A DNA stretch of 64,000 bases from an uncultured Bacteroidales bacterium (GCA_947588835.1 CANPZS010000007.1:1-64000); one strand, 5' to 3'. Positions 43,588 through 53,508 are shown, counted from the first letter of the stretch. Numbers and translations: made by a program. The notes: generated by a model from the sequence alone, not told the origin.

Positions 43588-45945
43588 TTACCGTCCGAAT
43601 TTCACTGTTTTTCCTTGCCTGCAGCTTATGTCCGACTCCTTCCCGTCAGGGAAACGGACCTTATAGACGCCGTCACGCGGCGCGACAAGCCGGCATTCGA
43701 CTATTTCACCGTCTTTCCACGTACAGCCCGCTACGACGCCACCTTGCGCCACAAGGCCGTCGAAACGGCCCTCCGGCCATGCGGAAGGCAGCGCAGGCAA
43801 AAATTCGATCGCACCGTCGTGGCTTTGCAGCAGCATTTCCATTATTCCCGAAGATCCGCCGAAATTGCCGTCTATCTGGAAAGGCGGATGGGCGCAGAAC
43901 AGGTTGGGATAGGTGCCGCCGCCATGACGTCCGTCGCCGGCTATGGCAGGATGCAGCAGGTTGCAAAGCAATTTATATGCCCTGTCCCCATCCCCGATGC
44001 GGGCCCAGAAATTCACTTTCCATGCGCGGGACCAGCCCGTGCCCCCGTCGCCTCTCATGTCAAGAGTAGCACGGCAGGCATCAATAAGCTCCGGCGTACG
44101 GCTGCGGGTAATCTCCGTGCCCGGGTGGAGGCCGAACAGATGGGACACGTGACGGTGATGGACGTCCATCTCCCTGTATTCTTCGAGCCACTCCATCAGG
44201 CGGCCGTCAGATCCGACCCTGTTCGGAGGGAGCCTGAGCGCCGTCCCGCGAAGCGACGAAGCGTATTCTCCTTCGATGCCGAGCACGTCGGCGGCATCCG
44301 CCGCAGCGGAAAATAGTTCGCGCACGATCTGATTGTCCATCGTGGAACCGAGACACACATACGTGACGATATCGTCGCTTTCATCATAATAGCCGTTTTC
44401 GGGCGACGAAGTAGGCGAAGTGACCAGCCAGCCGTGGGAGGGCTCCTCTATAAGGATGGACCGGAAGAAATCCGCGGCCCCGCGCAGCACAGGCCACACG
44501 TCGCGGAGATAGTCCTCGTCAAGCGTATAAAGGTAATGCTGCCAAAGATGCAGGGCAAGCCACGCGCCCCCGGTATTCGTGGCGCCCCATGACGGGTCCT
44601 CGGAGGGGGCGGAGAAATTCCATGCGTTCGCCAGCACGTGGGCGCACCACCCGTCGGCGCCATAGAACGTGCGGGCGGATTCGGCTCCCGACACCGCAAG
44701 CCGCTTCACGTATTCCGTCAGCGGCAGATGCAGTTCCGACAGATTGCCCTGCTCGGCCACCCAATGGTTCATCTCCACGTTTATGTTCAGATGGTAGTCC
44801 CCGTTCCACGGCGTACGTATCGTATTGGCCCACAGTCCCTGCAGATTGGGCGGCAATATGCCGCGGGCCGTCGACGATATGAACAGATAGCGGCCGTACT
44901 GCATATAAAGGGCGGCGAGAGCCGGATCGTCCTGTCCGGCGGCGAAATTCTCAAGCCTCCTGTCGACAGGGACCGCCGCGTCATGGGCCTTCCCGTCTCC
45001 GAGAGTCAGGGACACCCTGTCGAAAAGCCGTCCGAAAGCCTCGCGGTGCTCGCTTTCCATTCTGCCGAAACCGCATTCCACGGCTCCGCGCATGAGGCTG
45101 TCGACCCTGGCCGCGAAATCGTCTCCCCTGTACGAAGTGGCGGCGGAGACATATATCGTCGCCTCATCCGCACCGCTTACCGCAAGGCTGTCGCCTCCGG
45201 CCGTCACGGCGCCTCCGTCGGCCACCACGCGGGCCATGGCCACATAACGCACACCTTCGACGCCTTCCTGTCCGCTGTCAAGTTCTCCGCTGAGCGTGAC
45301 TGTCCCGCCGGAAGCGGCCGCCGTTCCCCTTTCGGGACGTGACAGAGACAAGGAAAAATCCAGTGAACCGGGCTCGGACGCACTCAGATGCACGGCAATG
45401 ACGTCCCTTGTCATGGACACGAGATATTCGCGCCTATATTCTACGCCCCCGGCGGTAAAAACCGTAAAGGCCTCCGCATCGGGCAGGGACAGGCTGCGCC
45501 GGTAGCCGCCGACGTCACAGGTCTCAAAGCCGAAATGCAGGTCGAGGTCCGCAAGTATCTGATAGCTTCCGTATGCGGCCGAGGCGGAGCCTCCGTTGGC
45601 ACACACGAAACGCCTGTACATGAGGTCCTGAGCCTCCAAGTTGCGGCCTTCAAGAAGCAGACGGCGTATCTCCGAGAGCGCCTTGAGCGCATCGGGATTG
45701 CCCGCGTCGAACTCCGAGCCGCTCCACATGGATTCCTCGTTCAGCACTATGCGTTCATGGCGGACGCCTCCGTCAGGCATGGCGCCCAGACGTCCGTTGC
45801 CGAGCGGAAGTGTCTCCTCCCATATCTCCGCAGGGGCGTCGTAAAACAATTCGAGACCCTCGTTCCCGTCATCCGCCGCGTTGCACGCCGGCACAAGCGC
45901 CAGCGGCAGAAAAGCGAGGAGGCGGACTATACGTCGATTTCCCAT
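43588..45945 (-). CDS. Alpha-L-fucosidase of family GH95, lipoprotein
   Basis: A protein of 785 residues. The signal sequence ends in LALVPAC, a lipobox, so it is membrane-anchored. The GH95 start WEETLPLGNGRLGAMPDGGV, the region HLNINVEMNHWVAEQGNLSE with the conserved Asn pair, WGATNTGGAWLALHLWQHYL and HRHVSHLFGLHPGTEI are family blocks, as is FQIDGNFGGSSGIMEMLLQS near the C-terminus. GH95 enzymes remove alpha-1,2-linked fucose (some act on galactose) from host or plant glycans. It stands alone next to phosphoglucomutase and is not part of a SusCD locus here. Confidence 0.93.
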   Translation of the reverse strand: MGNRRIVRLLAFLPLALVPACNAADDGNEGLELFYDAPAEIWEETLPLGNGRLGAMPDGGVRHERIVLNEESMWSGSEFDAGNPDALKALSEIRRLLLEGRNLEAQDLMYRRFVCANGGSASAAYGSYQILADLDLHFGFETCDVGGYRRSLSLPDAEAFTVFTAGGVEYRREYLVSMTRDVIAVHLSASEPGSLDFSLSLSRPERGTAAASGGTVTLSGELDSGQEGVEGVRYVAMARVVADGGAVTAGGDSLAVSGADEATIYVSAATSYRGDDFAARVDSLMRGAVECGFGRMESEHREAFGRLFDRVSLTLGDGKAHDAAVPVDRRLENFAAGQDDPALAALYMQYGRYLFISSTARGILPPNLQGLWANTIRTPWNGDYHLNINVEMNHWVAEQGNLSELHLPLTEYVKRLAVSGAESARTFYGADGWCAHVLANAWNFSAPSEDPSWGATNTGGAWLALHLWQHYLYTLDEDYLRDVWPVLRGAADFFRSILIEEPSHGWLVTSPTSSPENGYYDESDDIVTYVCLGSTMDNQIVRELFSAAADAADVLGIEGEYASSLRGTALRLPPNRVGSDGRLMEWLEEYREMDVHHRHVSHLFGLHPGTEITRSRTPELIDACRATLDMRGDGGTGWSRAWKVNFWARIGDGDRAYKLLCNLLHPAIAGDGRHGGGTYPNLFCAHPPFQIDGNFGGSSGIMEMLLQSHDGAIEFLPALPSAWPEGRFDGLVAQGGVVAGCTWKDGEIVECRLVAPRDGVYKVRFPDGKESDISCRQGKTVKFGR

Positions 45946-45956
45946 ATTTTTTCAGA

Positions 45957-47618
45957 TCAATTGACAAACTGTGCTTTAAGACGTTCTATCTTGGCCGCCG
46001 CATCATCCCCTTTGGCGCCGAAATAGAATTTGATCTTCGGCTCCGTGCCCGAAGGGCGCACGGTCACCACGTCGCCGGCCTCGCTAAAGAACTGCAGTAC
46101 GTTGGACTTCGGCAGTCCCGTCTCGTCAGGCCTGTCATAGTCAATGACTTTCACCACCTTGCTTCCTGCCAGTTCGGCGGGAGGCGTCGCGCGGTAGCCG
46201 GCCATTATCTTCTGTATTTCCTCGGCGCCGCTCTTGCCGCTCCGCACGATATACACCATGCTTTCGAGCCTACGGCCGTATTCGGCATATATCTTGTCCA
46301 TCAGCTGATAAAGCGTAAGGCCCCGTTCGGCGGCCCATGCCGCGCATTCGGCCACCATCGAGCAGGACACCTGGGCGCATTTGTCGCGCACGAACTGTCC
46401 CACGTTGAAGCCGTAGCTTTCCTCGCCGCCGCATATGAATTCTCCGGTCAGTTCGTGCGCCTTCACCACATCGGCAATGTACTTGAATCCTGTAAGCACA
46501 TTGTAGCACTTGACTCCGAACGACTTGCAGATGTCCGCCATCAGCTCGGTGGTGACTATGGTCTTGACGCAGTATTTGCCTTCGCCGAGCCTGCCGAGCT
46601 CCTTCCAGCGCGTGAGGATATAATATGTAAGCATCGAAGCCGTCTGGTTCCCGTTGAAAAGCACCATCTTACCATCGTTGTCGCGCACGGCGATGCCCAT
46701 GCGGTCGGCGTCCGGATCCGTGGCCATGACTATGTCCGCCCCGACCTCGTCAGCCTTTTCAATGGCCATCTTCATCGCCGCCGGCTCTTCGGGATTGGGA
46801 GAGACCACCGTCGGGAAATTCCCGTCGCTGACATCCTGCTCAGGGACATGGAATACGTTCGAGAAGCCGAGGCGCGCGAGGCACTCCGGCACGAGCCTTA
46901 CTCCGCATCCGTGAAGCGGGGTATACACAATCTTGATGTCCCTGTGGGCGGCGCGGGCCTCCGGAGAAAGGGTAAGCGAAAGTATATCGTTCAGATACAT
47001 TTCGTCCATCTCCTTGCCCATGATTTCTATGCCGCCCGTGGCGCCCGAGGCCGAGAACTTCACCATGGAAGGCCCGGTGATCTTCGCGACTTCGGCGACG
47101 ATGTCCTTGTCCACGGGAGAAGTGATCTGCCCGCCATCCGACCAGAACACCTTATAGCCGTTGTACTCCTTGGGATTGTGCGAAGCCGTTATCATGATGC
47201 CTGCCGTGGCGCCCTTGGCCCTTATGGAATAGCTGAGCTCCGGAGTGGGCCGTATGCCGTCGAAAAGATAGACATGTATGCCGTTGTTGGACAGCACGTC
47301 GGCAGTTATCCTGGCGAAAAGTTCGCTGTTGTTGCGGCTGTCATAAGATACGCACGCGCTGAGCGCCTTTCCGTCCGCATGGGACTTCATGTAATTGGCA
47401 AGTCCCTGCGTAGCCATGCCTACGGTGTATCTGTTCATACGGTTGGTGCCTGCGTCCATTATGCCGCGCAGTCCGCCCGTGCCGAATTCGAGGTTCTTGT
47501 AAAATGCATCCTCAAGCCCCGCGGGATCATTGTCACGGAGTTCCGCCACCCTTGCCTTGGTCTGCGGATCGAAATCACCTTTCAGCCATTCTTCGGCTAT
47601 TTCCCTATAATTTTTCAT
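45957..47618 (-). CDS. Phosphoglucomutase/phosphomannomutase, large PGM2-like type
   Basis: An alpha-D-phosphohexomutase of 553 residues that interconverts hexose 1- and 6-phosphates and feeds UDP- and dTDP-sugars. The phosphoserine loop is MITASHNPKEYNGYKVFWSD (about residues 140-159), the metal-binding loop MATDPDADRMGIAVRDND (about 300), the sugar-binding loop GGEESYGFNVGQF (about 393) and the phosphate-binding end VRPSGTEPKIKFYFG (about 523). Length and the early GTGGLRGIMDAGTNRMNRYT segment place it in the PGM2-like group. It could supply glucose-1-phosphate for the rfbA product encoded nearby. Confidence 0.94.
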   Translation of the reverse strand: MKNYREIAEEWLKGDFDPQTKARVAELRDNDPAGLEDAFYKNLEFGTGGLRGIMDAGTNRMNRYTVGMATQGLANYMKSHADGKALSACVSYDSRNNSELFARITADVLSNNGIHVYLFDGIRPTPELSYSIRAKGATAGIMITASHNPKEYNGYKVFWSDGGQITSPVDKDIVAEVAKITGPSMVKFSASGATGGIEIMGKEMDEMYLNDILSLTLSPEARAAHRDIKIVYTPLHGCGVRLVPECLARLGFSNVFHVPEQDVSDGNFPTVVSPNPEEPAAMKMAIEKADEVGADIVMATDPDADRMGIAVRDNDGKMVLFNGNQTASMLTYYILTRWKELGRLGEGKYCVKTIVTTELMADICKSFGVKCYNVLTGFKYIADVVKAHELTGEFICGGEESYGFNVGQFVRDKCAQVSCSMVAECAAWAAERGLTLYQLMDKIYAEYGRRLESMVYIVRSGKSGAEEIQKIMAGYRATPPAELAGSKVVKVIDYDRPDETGLPKSNVLQFFSEAGDVVTVRPSGTEPKIKFYFGAKGDDAAAKIERLKAQFVN

Positions 47619-47627
47619 ATCATTATA

Positions 47628-47677
47628 TTTTTATCTGCAATGAACTTTCAACTTTTTATTTGCAATAAACTTTCAAC
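47628..47677. repeat. Tandem duplication, 2 x 25 bases
   Basis: TTTTTATCTGCAATGAACTT plus TCAAC (47628-47652) is directly followed by a second copy with two substitutions (47653-47677). The second copy forms the last codons of the aminotransferase gene and the first lies in the gap before pgm. It looks like a recent tandem duplication at the gene's 3' end. Confidence 0.8.
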
Positions 47678-48864
47678 GCCGCGTCAAGCACTTTCAGGGC
47701 GCGCCGCAGATCCTCGATATTAAGGACATACGCCACGCGGACCTGGCGCCGTCCGAGCTCATGATTGCTGTAGAACCCGGCGCAGGGGGCCATCATCACC
47801 GTCTCCGGCACTGAATCCGGAGTCTCGCGGTATTCGAAATCGGTGAGCAGCCATCTGCAGAAATCCTCGGCATCGTCCACCGGCAGTGAAGCCACCGTAT
47901 AGAATGCTCCCTGAGGCATAGGAGAATAGACCCCGGGGATCCTGTTCAGCCCGTCTATGAAGAAATCGCGGCGGGCCTTGTATTCCTCAAAACATTCGCG
48001 GGCATAGTCCTCGGTGCCTTCGATGGAAGCCTCGGCGACTATCTGGCCGACGAGCGGCGGGCTCAGGCGCGCCTGGCAGAATTTCAATATGGTTTCGCGG
48101 ACCGCCGCGTTGCGCGTCACTACCATGCCTATGCGCACTCCGCACTCCGAATAGCGCTTGGAGACGCTGTCCACCATTATGACGTTTTCGTCGATGCCTT
48201 CCAGACACATCGTCGAGAGATAGGGCTTTCCGTTGTAGACGAACTCCCTGTACACCTCGTCGGCAATGAGATACAGATCGTGGCCGCGCACTATGTCGCG
48301 GAGCCGGTGCAGCTCCTCCCCGGAGTACAGGCAGCCCGTGGGGTTGTTGGGATTGCATATAAGGATGGCCCTTGTGCGCGGAGTGACGGCCTGTTCGAAC
48401 TCTTCCACCGACGGCAGCGCAAAGCCGTTCTCGATGGTGGAGGTGACCGTACGGACAATGACGCCGGCCGCGACCGCGAATGAAAGATAATTGGCATAGC
48501 ACGGCTCCGGCACTATGATCTCGTCGCCCGGATTAAGGCATGCCAGGAATGTGAGCAGCAGCGCTTCGGAGCCTCCCGCGGTAATGGTGATCTCGTCGGG
48601 CGTGACCTCGACGCCGAAACGCCGGTAATAGCCGCACAGCTTTTCCCGAAGGGAAGCATATCCCTGGCTGGGGCTGTATTCGAGAGTCCTGCGGTCGATG
48701 TTCTTCAATGCATCCAATGCCTTCCGGGGCGTCGGCAGGTCCGGCTGCCCTATGTTGAGATGATACACTTTCACGCCGCGCTCCTTGGCTGCCGCGGCGA
48801 AAGGAGCCAGCTTCCTTATGGGAGAAGCGGGCATTTCATGGCCTCTTTGTGAAATCGTTGGCAT
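47656..48864 (-). CDS. Class I aminotransferase (aspartate/aromatic type)
   Basis: A PLP enzyme of 402 residues. The N-terminal block VYHLNIGQPDLPTPRKALDA, TITAGGSEALLLTFLACLNP, LICNPNNPTGCLYSGEELHR, LIADEVYREFVYNG and the PLP lysine in MVDSVSKRYSECGVRIGMVV define the AspC-like Ib group. The SKRY-S-x-C-G-x-R-x-G signature with Cys is frequent in Bacteroidetes pyridoxal aminotransferases. The amino donor is not determinable. The final codons lie in one copy of a 25-base tandem duplication. It is followed by pgm, probably in the same transcript. Confidence 0.85.
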   Translation of the reverse strand: MPTISQRGHEMPASPIRKLAPFAAAAKERGVKVYHLNIGQPDLPTPRKALDALKNIDRRTLEYSPSQGYASLREKLCGYYRRFGVEVTPDEITITAGGSEALLLTFLACLNPGDEIIVPEPCYANYLSFAVAAGVIVRTVTSTIENGFALPSVEEFEQAVTPRTRAILICNPNNPTGCLYSGEELHRLRDIVRGHDLYLIADEVYREFVYNGKPYLSTMCLEGIDENVIMVDSVSKRYSECGVRIGMVVTRNAAVRETILKFCQARLSPPLVGQIVAEASIEGTEDYARECFEEYKARRDFFIDGLNRIPGVYSPMPQGAFYTVASLPVDDAEDFCRWLLTDFEYRETPDSVPETVMMAPCAGFYSNHELGRRQVRVAYVLNIEDLRRALKVLDAALKVYCK

Positions 48865-48915
48865 AATGGCTATCAGTATTGTGTTTTTATATTTCCATAA
48901 AACGGTCCCGCCATG

Positions 48916-49464
48916 TCAAAAGAGATCTTCGACTTCCGACAACGGCGGACGGCATCCGTCCTTCGTGGACACTCTCACTTTGTCGGCCGGAACGCCCCAG
49001 TCGATGCCGAGGGCGGGATCGTTCCATGCGATGCCTCCCTCCGACTCCGGAGCGTAGAAATTGTCGCACTTGTACTGGAACACCACCTCGTCCGACAGGA
49101 CGCTGAAACCATGCGCTAAACCGCGCGGGATGAACAGCTGCCTGTGGTTCTCGCCGCTCAGCTCCACCGCCACGTGCTTCCCGAAAGTCGGGGAACTCCT
49201 GCGCAGGTCGACGGCCACGTCAAGCACCCGGCCGCATACCACGCGGAGCAGCTTGGCCTGGCTGAACGGGGGCTTCTGGAAATGCAGGCCGCGGATGACG
49301 CCGTATGATGAACGACTTTCATTGTCCTGCACGAAACGGACCGGAGCCACCTTCGCCGAAAAGTCCCGTTCGGAAAAGGACTCGAAAAAATATCCCCTGC
49401 CGTCATTGAACACGCGCGGTTCTATTATCACCACGCCATCGATATCCGTCCTTATGACATTCAT
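48916..49464 (-). CDS. rfbC: dTDP-4-dehydrorhamnose 3,5-epimerase
   Basis: A cupin enzyme of 182 residues and the third step of dTDP-L-rhamnose synthesis. Start ATG 49464 overlaps the rfbD stop as ATGA; the longer frame from 49500 is rejected. EPRVFNDGRGYFFESFSERD, SSYGVIRGLHFQKPPFSQAK with the catalytic His, VAVDLRRSSPTFGKHVAVEL and IPRGLAHGFSVLSDEVVFQY with the Tyr are diagnostic. It is the last gene of an A-D-C rhamnose operon with no rfbB. Confidence 0.95.
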   Translation of the reverse strand: MNVIRTDIDGVVIIEPRVFNDGRGYFFESFSERDFSAKVAPVRFVQDNESRSSYGVIRGLHFQKPPFSQAKLLRVVCGRVLDVAVDLRRSSPTFGKHVAVELSGENHRQLFIPRGLAHGFSVLSDEVVFQYKCDNFYAPESEGGIAWNDPALGIDWGVPADKVRVSTKDGCRPPLSEVEDLF

Positions 49465-50333
49465 AATCTTTCCATGCATTTGCAAAGCGACTCGTACCAA
49501 TGCGGCACGCGGACGCCGAACACGTTTTTAACCTTTGTCTTGTCGAGCACCGAATAATGGGGCCGACGCACCCTGCCGGGATATTCATCGCTGCGGCAAG
49601 GCTCTATGCGGCATTCGTTGCCGCTCAGGTCCCGTATGGCGCAGGCGAAATCGAACCACGAGCATACACCTTCGCCGCTGTAATGATATATGCCGGACAC
49701 GTCTGTCCTGCGTTCTCCTATCACTTTCATGATCACCGCGGCGAGGTCGGCGGCACAAGTGGGGCTGCCCACCTGGTCGGACACCACCTTTATGACGTCC
49801 TTTTCGGAAGTGAGCCTGCGGATGGTCTTGACGAAATTCTTGCCGTAAGGAGAATACAGCCATGCGGTGCGGAATATGATGAAAGGGCAGCCGGACGATG
49901 CAACGGCCTCTTCGCCGAGCATCTTGGTGGCCCCGTATACCCCGAGAGGCGCCGGCGGCACGTCCTCCGTGTAAGGCACGGAACGGTCGCCGCGGAAGAC
50001 ATAGTCGCTGGAAATATGGATGAGCGACGCCCCGCGTTCCGCCGCCACGGCCGCCAGATTGCCCGGAGCCACATGATTGAGGGCGTCGGCCATGTCCACG
50101 TCGGTCTCGGCCCGTTCCACGTCATTGTAGGCCGCGCAGTTCACTATGGCGTCTATCTTCTCGGAGCCGCACGTCAGCCGCACCGCCTTTATGTTCGTAA
50201 TGTCGAGATAGACCGTCTCCACGCCCGGCATGCGGTTCACGTCGGTGAAGACATACCTGTCGGAGCCCGTCGCGGCTGCACGCCTCAACTCAGTCCCCAG
50301 CTGGCCGTTGGCCCCTGTGACGAGAATGTTCAT
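49461..50333 (-). CDS. rfbD: dTDP-4-dehydrorhamnose reductase
   Basis: An extended SDR of 290 residues and the last step of dTDP-L-rhamnose synthesis. The N-terminus [20 protein letters not shown] is typical. [56 protein letters not shown] (Tyr-x3-Lys) and [20 protein letters not shown] are conserved RmlD blocks. Its ATG overlaps the rfbA stop, and its stop overlaps the rfbC start. Confidence 0.95.
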   Translation of the reverse strand: MNILVTGANGQLGTELRRAAATGSDRYVFTDVNRMPGVETVYLDITNIKAVRLTCGSEKIDAIVNCAAYNDVERAETDVDMADALNHVAPGNLAAVAAERGASLIHISSDYVFRGDRSVPYTEDVPPAPLGVYGATKMLGEEAVASSGCPFIIFRTAWLYSPYGKNFVKTIRRLTSEKDVIKVVSDQVGSPTCAADLAAVIMKVIGERRTDVSGIYHYSGEGVCSWFDFACAIRDLSGNECRIEPCRSDEYPGRVRRPHYSVLDKTKVKNVFGVRVPHWYESLCKCMERL

Positions 50334-51220
50334 GCCCCCCGTCCTCCGCGGCCGGCTATTTTCAGCAGATATTGCCCGTACTGGTTCTTGAGCATCGGAC
50401 GCGCAAGGGAGGCCAGCCCGTCGGCGTCTATCCAGCCGTTCACGTAAGCGATTTCCTCTATGCAGGCCACTTTGAGCCCCTGCCTCTTCTCGATTACCTC
50501 GATATAGGTCGAAGCCTCCGACAGCGAATCATGAGTGCCGGTATCGAGCCAGGCGAAGCCCCTTTCCAATTTCCGCACCTTCAGCTTCCCGTCACGGAGA
50601 AAGCGTTGGTTCACGGAGGTAATTTCAAGTTCCCCGCGCGCGGAAGGCTTTATGTCCCCGGCCACTCCGACCACCTCGTTCGGATAGAAATACAGCCCCG
50701 TCACCGCATAGTTCGACTTTGGCTCCGCAGGCTTTTCCTCGATGCCTAGACAGTTGCCGTCCCCGTCCGTCTCCACCACGCCGTAGCGCTGCGGATCATC
50801 CACCCAGTAGGCGAATACGGTGGCTTTCGCCTCCTCCTCGGCATCATGCACGGCCTCGCGCAGCAGAGGCACGAAACCGTTTCCATGAAAGATATTGTCC
50901 CCGAGGACAAGGCAGACGGCATCGTCGCCTATGAATTCCCTGCCTATGATGAAAGCCTGGGCGATGCCGTCCGGAGAGGGCTGCACCTCATACGAAAACC
51001 TTACGCCTATCTCCGATCCGTCGCCGAGCAGCCTTTTGAAGCAAGGCATGTCGCAGGGCGTGGCAATGACGAGGATGTCCCGTATCCCGGCCTGCATGAG
51101 CACGGAGACCGGATAATAAATCATCGGCTTGTCGAAAACGGGCAAAAGCTGCTTGCTGACGCCCTTTGTTATAGGATAAAGGCGGGTGCCGCCGCCTCCT
51201 GCGAGTACTATTCCCTTCAT
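50330..51220 (-). CDS. rfbA: Glucose-1-phosphate thymidylyltransferase
   Basis: The first enzyme of dTDP-rhamnose synthesis, 296 residues. I chose ATG 51220 ([20 protein letters not shown]), the canonical start; the frame from 51262 adds unrelated residues. The dTTP loop [11 protein letters not shown], the [20 protein letters not shown] block, and [17 protein letters not shown] with the metal-binding Asp, [20 protein letters not shown] and [13 protein letters not shown] are diagnostic. It is the first gene of rfbA-rfbD-rfbC, with four-base overlaps between each pair. rfbB is not in the window. Confidence 0.96.
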   Translation of the reverse strand: MKGIVLAGGGGTRLYPITKGVSKQLLPVFDKPMIYYPVSVLMQAGIRDILVIATPCDMPCFKRLLGDGSEIGVRFSYEVQPSPDGIAQAFIIGREFIGDDAVCLVLGDNIFHGNGFVPLLREAVHDAEEEAKATVFAYWVDDPQRYGVVETDGDGNCLGIEEKPAEPKSNYAVTGLYFYPNEVVGVAGDIKPSARGELEITSVNQRFLRDGKLKVRKLERGFAWLDTGTHDSLSEASTYIEVIEKRQGLKVACIEEIAYVNGWIDADGLASLARPMLKNQYGQYLLKIAGRGGRGA

Positions 51221-51327
51221 AACGATGCCACAATATCGATGCCCTCGGCTTGCAATCTGCAATTTTAACGATTATTTCGCAGAAATCATAAAAAAACGCG
51301 ATAATGTTTTTTTTATGAATTAATTAT

Positions 51328-51335
51328 TAATTTTG
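51328..51335 (+). promoter_or_regulatory. -7 box of the outer-membrane receptor gene
   Basis: TAATTTTG matches the -7 consensus, with a T-rich block at 51304-51314 in the -33 region. The transcription start near 51342 excludes the GTG at 51337 as the initiation codon and supports ATG 51358. Confidence 0.55.
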
Positions 51336-51357
51336 CGTGTATCAACATATTGAATCT

Positions 51358-53439
51358 ATGAAAGCTATACTTTGCATGCTTGTCCTGTCTCTGTCCGCCG
51401 CAGTCTCCGGATATGCGCAGGAAGTGCCGGACAGTCTGAACTACACGCTTGAGACGTCGGTTATCAAGGCAGAGAGAATCATCCACAAAGGGGACCATCA
51501 TGTGATGTATCCGTCCGAAGCCAACAAGTCGTTCGGGACGAACGCATTGGATGCCGTGTCATCGCTGGATATGTTTCAGAGTGCACTCAACGAAACGGTG
51601 CTTACGTCGTGGGACAGGAAAGCGGTATATATACTTATAAACGGCGTTCCGTCGACGGCATACGACCTCAGAGGCTACAAGGGTCAGGATATAAAAAAGG
51701 TGGAGTATTATCCTGTCGCTCCCGCACAATATATGAGCCTGACCGAAGGCCCCGTAGTCAACGTCATCGTCAAAAAGAGGCATGACGTTCAGTATACCGG
51801 ATATTTCAATTTGCTCAATGCCGTAAACACGGGATTCGGGGAGAATCAGGCGGATCTGACATACTCCGATTCATTGAATCAGGTGAAGCTGGACTATCTG
51901 TACAGTTACAGGAATTACGGCAGGCTCGGCAGACAGGCCGAATATACCTATGGATCCCAATTGCATACGCAATATGACGGGCCAAGCCGGTACAAGGGGA
52001 CTCTGCACAACATCGGGGCCTCATACCAGAGATTCCAGGGCAAACACCTGTTCAACGCGAGACTCTACACCAGACTTATGCCGCTGCAGGATATTGAAAC
52101 GAGGACAGGCGTCATCACCGCCCCGGACGGCACATATCAAGGCTCCGGCATCAATGCCATGAAGACCTCATCCAACACGCTGGCGGCGGACTTGTACTAC
52201 AGTTATAATATGGACAACGGCGGGCTGTTCGCCATAAACGTCGTAAATACTTTCGGCAACAGTTTCTCGGATTCCGAACGGTCGATGAAATTCGACGGCT
52301 CCGAAGCCGCAGGCTATGATTACGACATCCGGTCGAGAGTGGACAATGATTCCTATTCATTGATCGGAAACGCCCTTTATACCGCTCCGCTCTGGGGCGG
52401 CAGGATAAGCGCCAGCTCAAGATATGAATACAGGCAGCTTGACCAGGTTTCATCCGGCAACGAATACAGACCTTATTCGCACACTGGATCCCTGAACGCC
52501 GGAGGAGCCTGGTTTAACAATGGTATGTCTTTTGTTCCTACGGCTGGCGTGAAAATAGTGAAGCAAGAGTCGGCCGGCGTGTCTCAGACATCAGCGTCGC
52601 CTTACCTGAGATTGTATTGCGACTGGTGGGGAAAAGGCAAAGCCGACGGACTAACCGTACAGATGACATTGCTGATGCGCAATACCGTCCCGTCATTGGA
52701 CAAACTTACCGAAAGCACGACATATCTGGATCCGTGGCTGATTTCCATAGGGAACCCGCATTTGAAAAGCAGCCTGATCTACTCCGGAGATCTGGTTCTG
52801 GGATGGTTCCCCACCAGTTCCAGAAATCAGCTTTTTGTCAAGCTGTCTCCGTCGTACGCCAGCGACAAGATAGCCACCACCGTGGTCAAGGAGGGTGAAA
52901 ACATATATTTAAAGCCGCAGAACATCGGAGGCGATTTCGAGTTCATGCTCTATGCGTACGGCAGCCTGTATCCGTTCAAGTGGCTTGAATTGTCCCCGTA
53001 CGTAGAGTATTACCGCTCGAGATTCGACACGCCCGCACAAAAAGTGAAATTCGATTACTGGCGCGTCGGAGGCAACATCACGGCATCGGTCAGGAATGTG
53101 GAGATGATCGTCGCCATAAATTCTCCGACCAAGGAATACGACGGAGATTTGCTGTCACGCGGAAGTCTTCAGTATGCAGGGGTCGTGCAATATAAGATAG
53201 GCGACTGGTCCGTCGGCGTAAGATGCAATTATAGAGGACACAACGACTACACCGCCGCCGAATTGCCTGCATTCAGATTCTACGAAAGACAGGACTGGCG
53301 CCCTTATCATTTGGTGCAGTTGACGGCTACCTACACTTTCTCCGTCGGCAGATCAAGAAGGCATGCAAGCAAGATGATCAATGAATCGGGCACGGACAAT
53401 ACAGGACTGAACAGATTCAACACAATTGAAATGAAATAG
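51358..53439 (+). CDS. TonB-dependent-receptor-like outer-membrane protein
   Basis: A protein of 693 residues with signal peptide MKAILCMLVLSLSAAVSGYA. Residues about 30-145 resemble a plug: TNALDAVSSLDMFQSALNET, then YILINGVPSTAYDLRGYKGQ, then IKKVEYYPVAPAQYMSLTEG and VVNVIVKKR, the usual plug strands. A 20-odd-strand barrel follows (for example LYYSYNMDNGGLFAINVVNT). The C-terminus (...NRFNTIEMK) is not the classic terminal-Phe strand, and the last aromatic strand VQLTATYTFSVG lies about 30 residues earlier. No SusD partner or carboxypeptidase-like N-domain is present, so it belongs to the smaller solo receptors. The ligand is unknown. Confidence 0.75.
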   Translation: MKAILCMLVLSLSAAVSGYAQEVPDSLNYTLETSVIKAERIIHKGDHHVMYPSEANKSFGTNALDAVSSLDMFQSALNETVLTSWDRKAVYILINGVPSTAYDLRGYKGQDIKKVEYYPVAPAQYMSLTEGPVVNVIVKKRHDVQYTGYFNLLNAVNTGFGENQADLTYSDSLNQVKLDYLYSYRNYGRLGRQAEYTYGSQLHTQYDGPSRYKGTLHNIGASYQRFQGKHLFNARLYTRLMPLQDIETRTGVITAPDGTYQGSGINAMKTSSNTLAADLYYSYNMDNGGLFAINVVNTFGNSFSDSERSMKFDGSEAAGYDYDIRSRVDNDSYSLIGNALYTAPLWGGRISASSRYEYRQLDQVSSGNEYRPYSHTGSLNAGGAWFNNGMSFVPTAGVKIVKQESAGVSQTSASPYLRLYCDWWGKGKADGLTVQMTLLMRNTVPSLDKLTESTTYLDPWLISIGNPHLKSSLIYSGDLVLGWFPTSSRNQLFVKLSPSYASDKIATTVVKEGENIYLKPQNIGGDFEFMLYAYGSLYPFKWLELSPYVEYYRSRFDTPAQKVKFDYWRVGGNITASVRNVEMIVAINSPTKEYDGDLLSRGSLQYAGVVQYKIGDWSVGVRCNYRGHNDYTAAELPAFRFYERQDWRPYHLVQLTATYTFSVGRSRRHASKMINESGTDNTGLNRFNTIEMK

Positions 53440-53450
53440 CGCATCTGTTG

Positions 53451-53501
53451 TTGTCATATATGAATATATATTGCTATATTTGCAATTAAATAGTCATATA
53501 T
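53451..53501 (+). promoter_or_regulatory. hipBA promoter with repeated operator candidate
   Basis: TTGT (53451-53454) and TATATTTG (53475-53482) are 20 bases apart and form a Bacteroidetes promoter. Two direct copies of GTCATATAT at 53453-53461 and 53493-53501 (40 bases apart, about four helical turns) flank the -7 box, one overlapping the -33 element. They are a natural candidate for HipB autoregulation. Binding is inferred. Confidence 0.6.
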
Positions 53502-53508
53502 TGCACGC

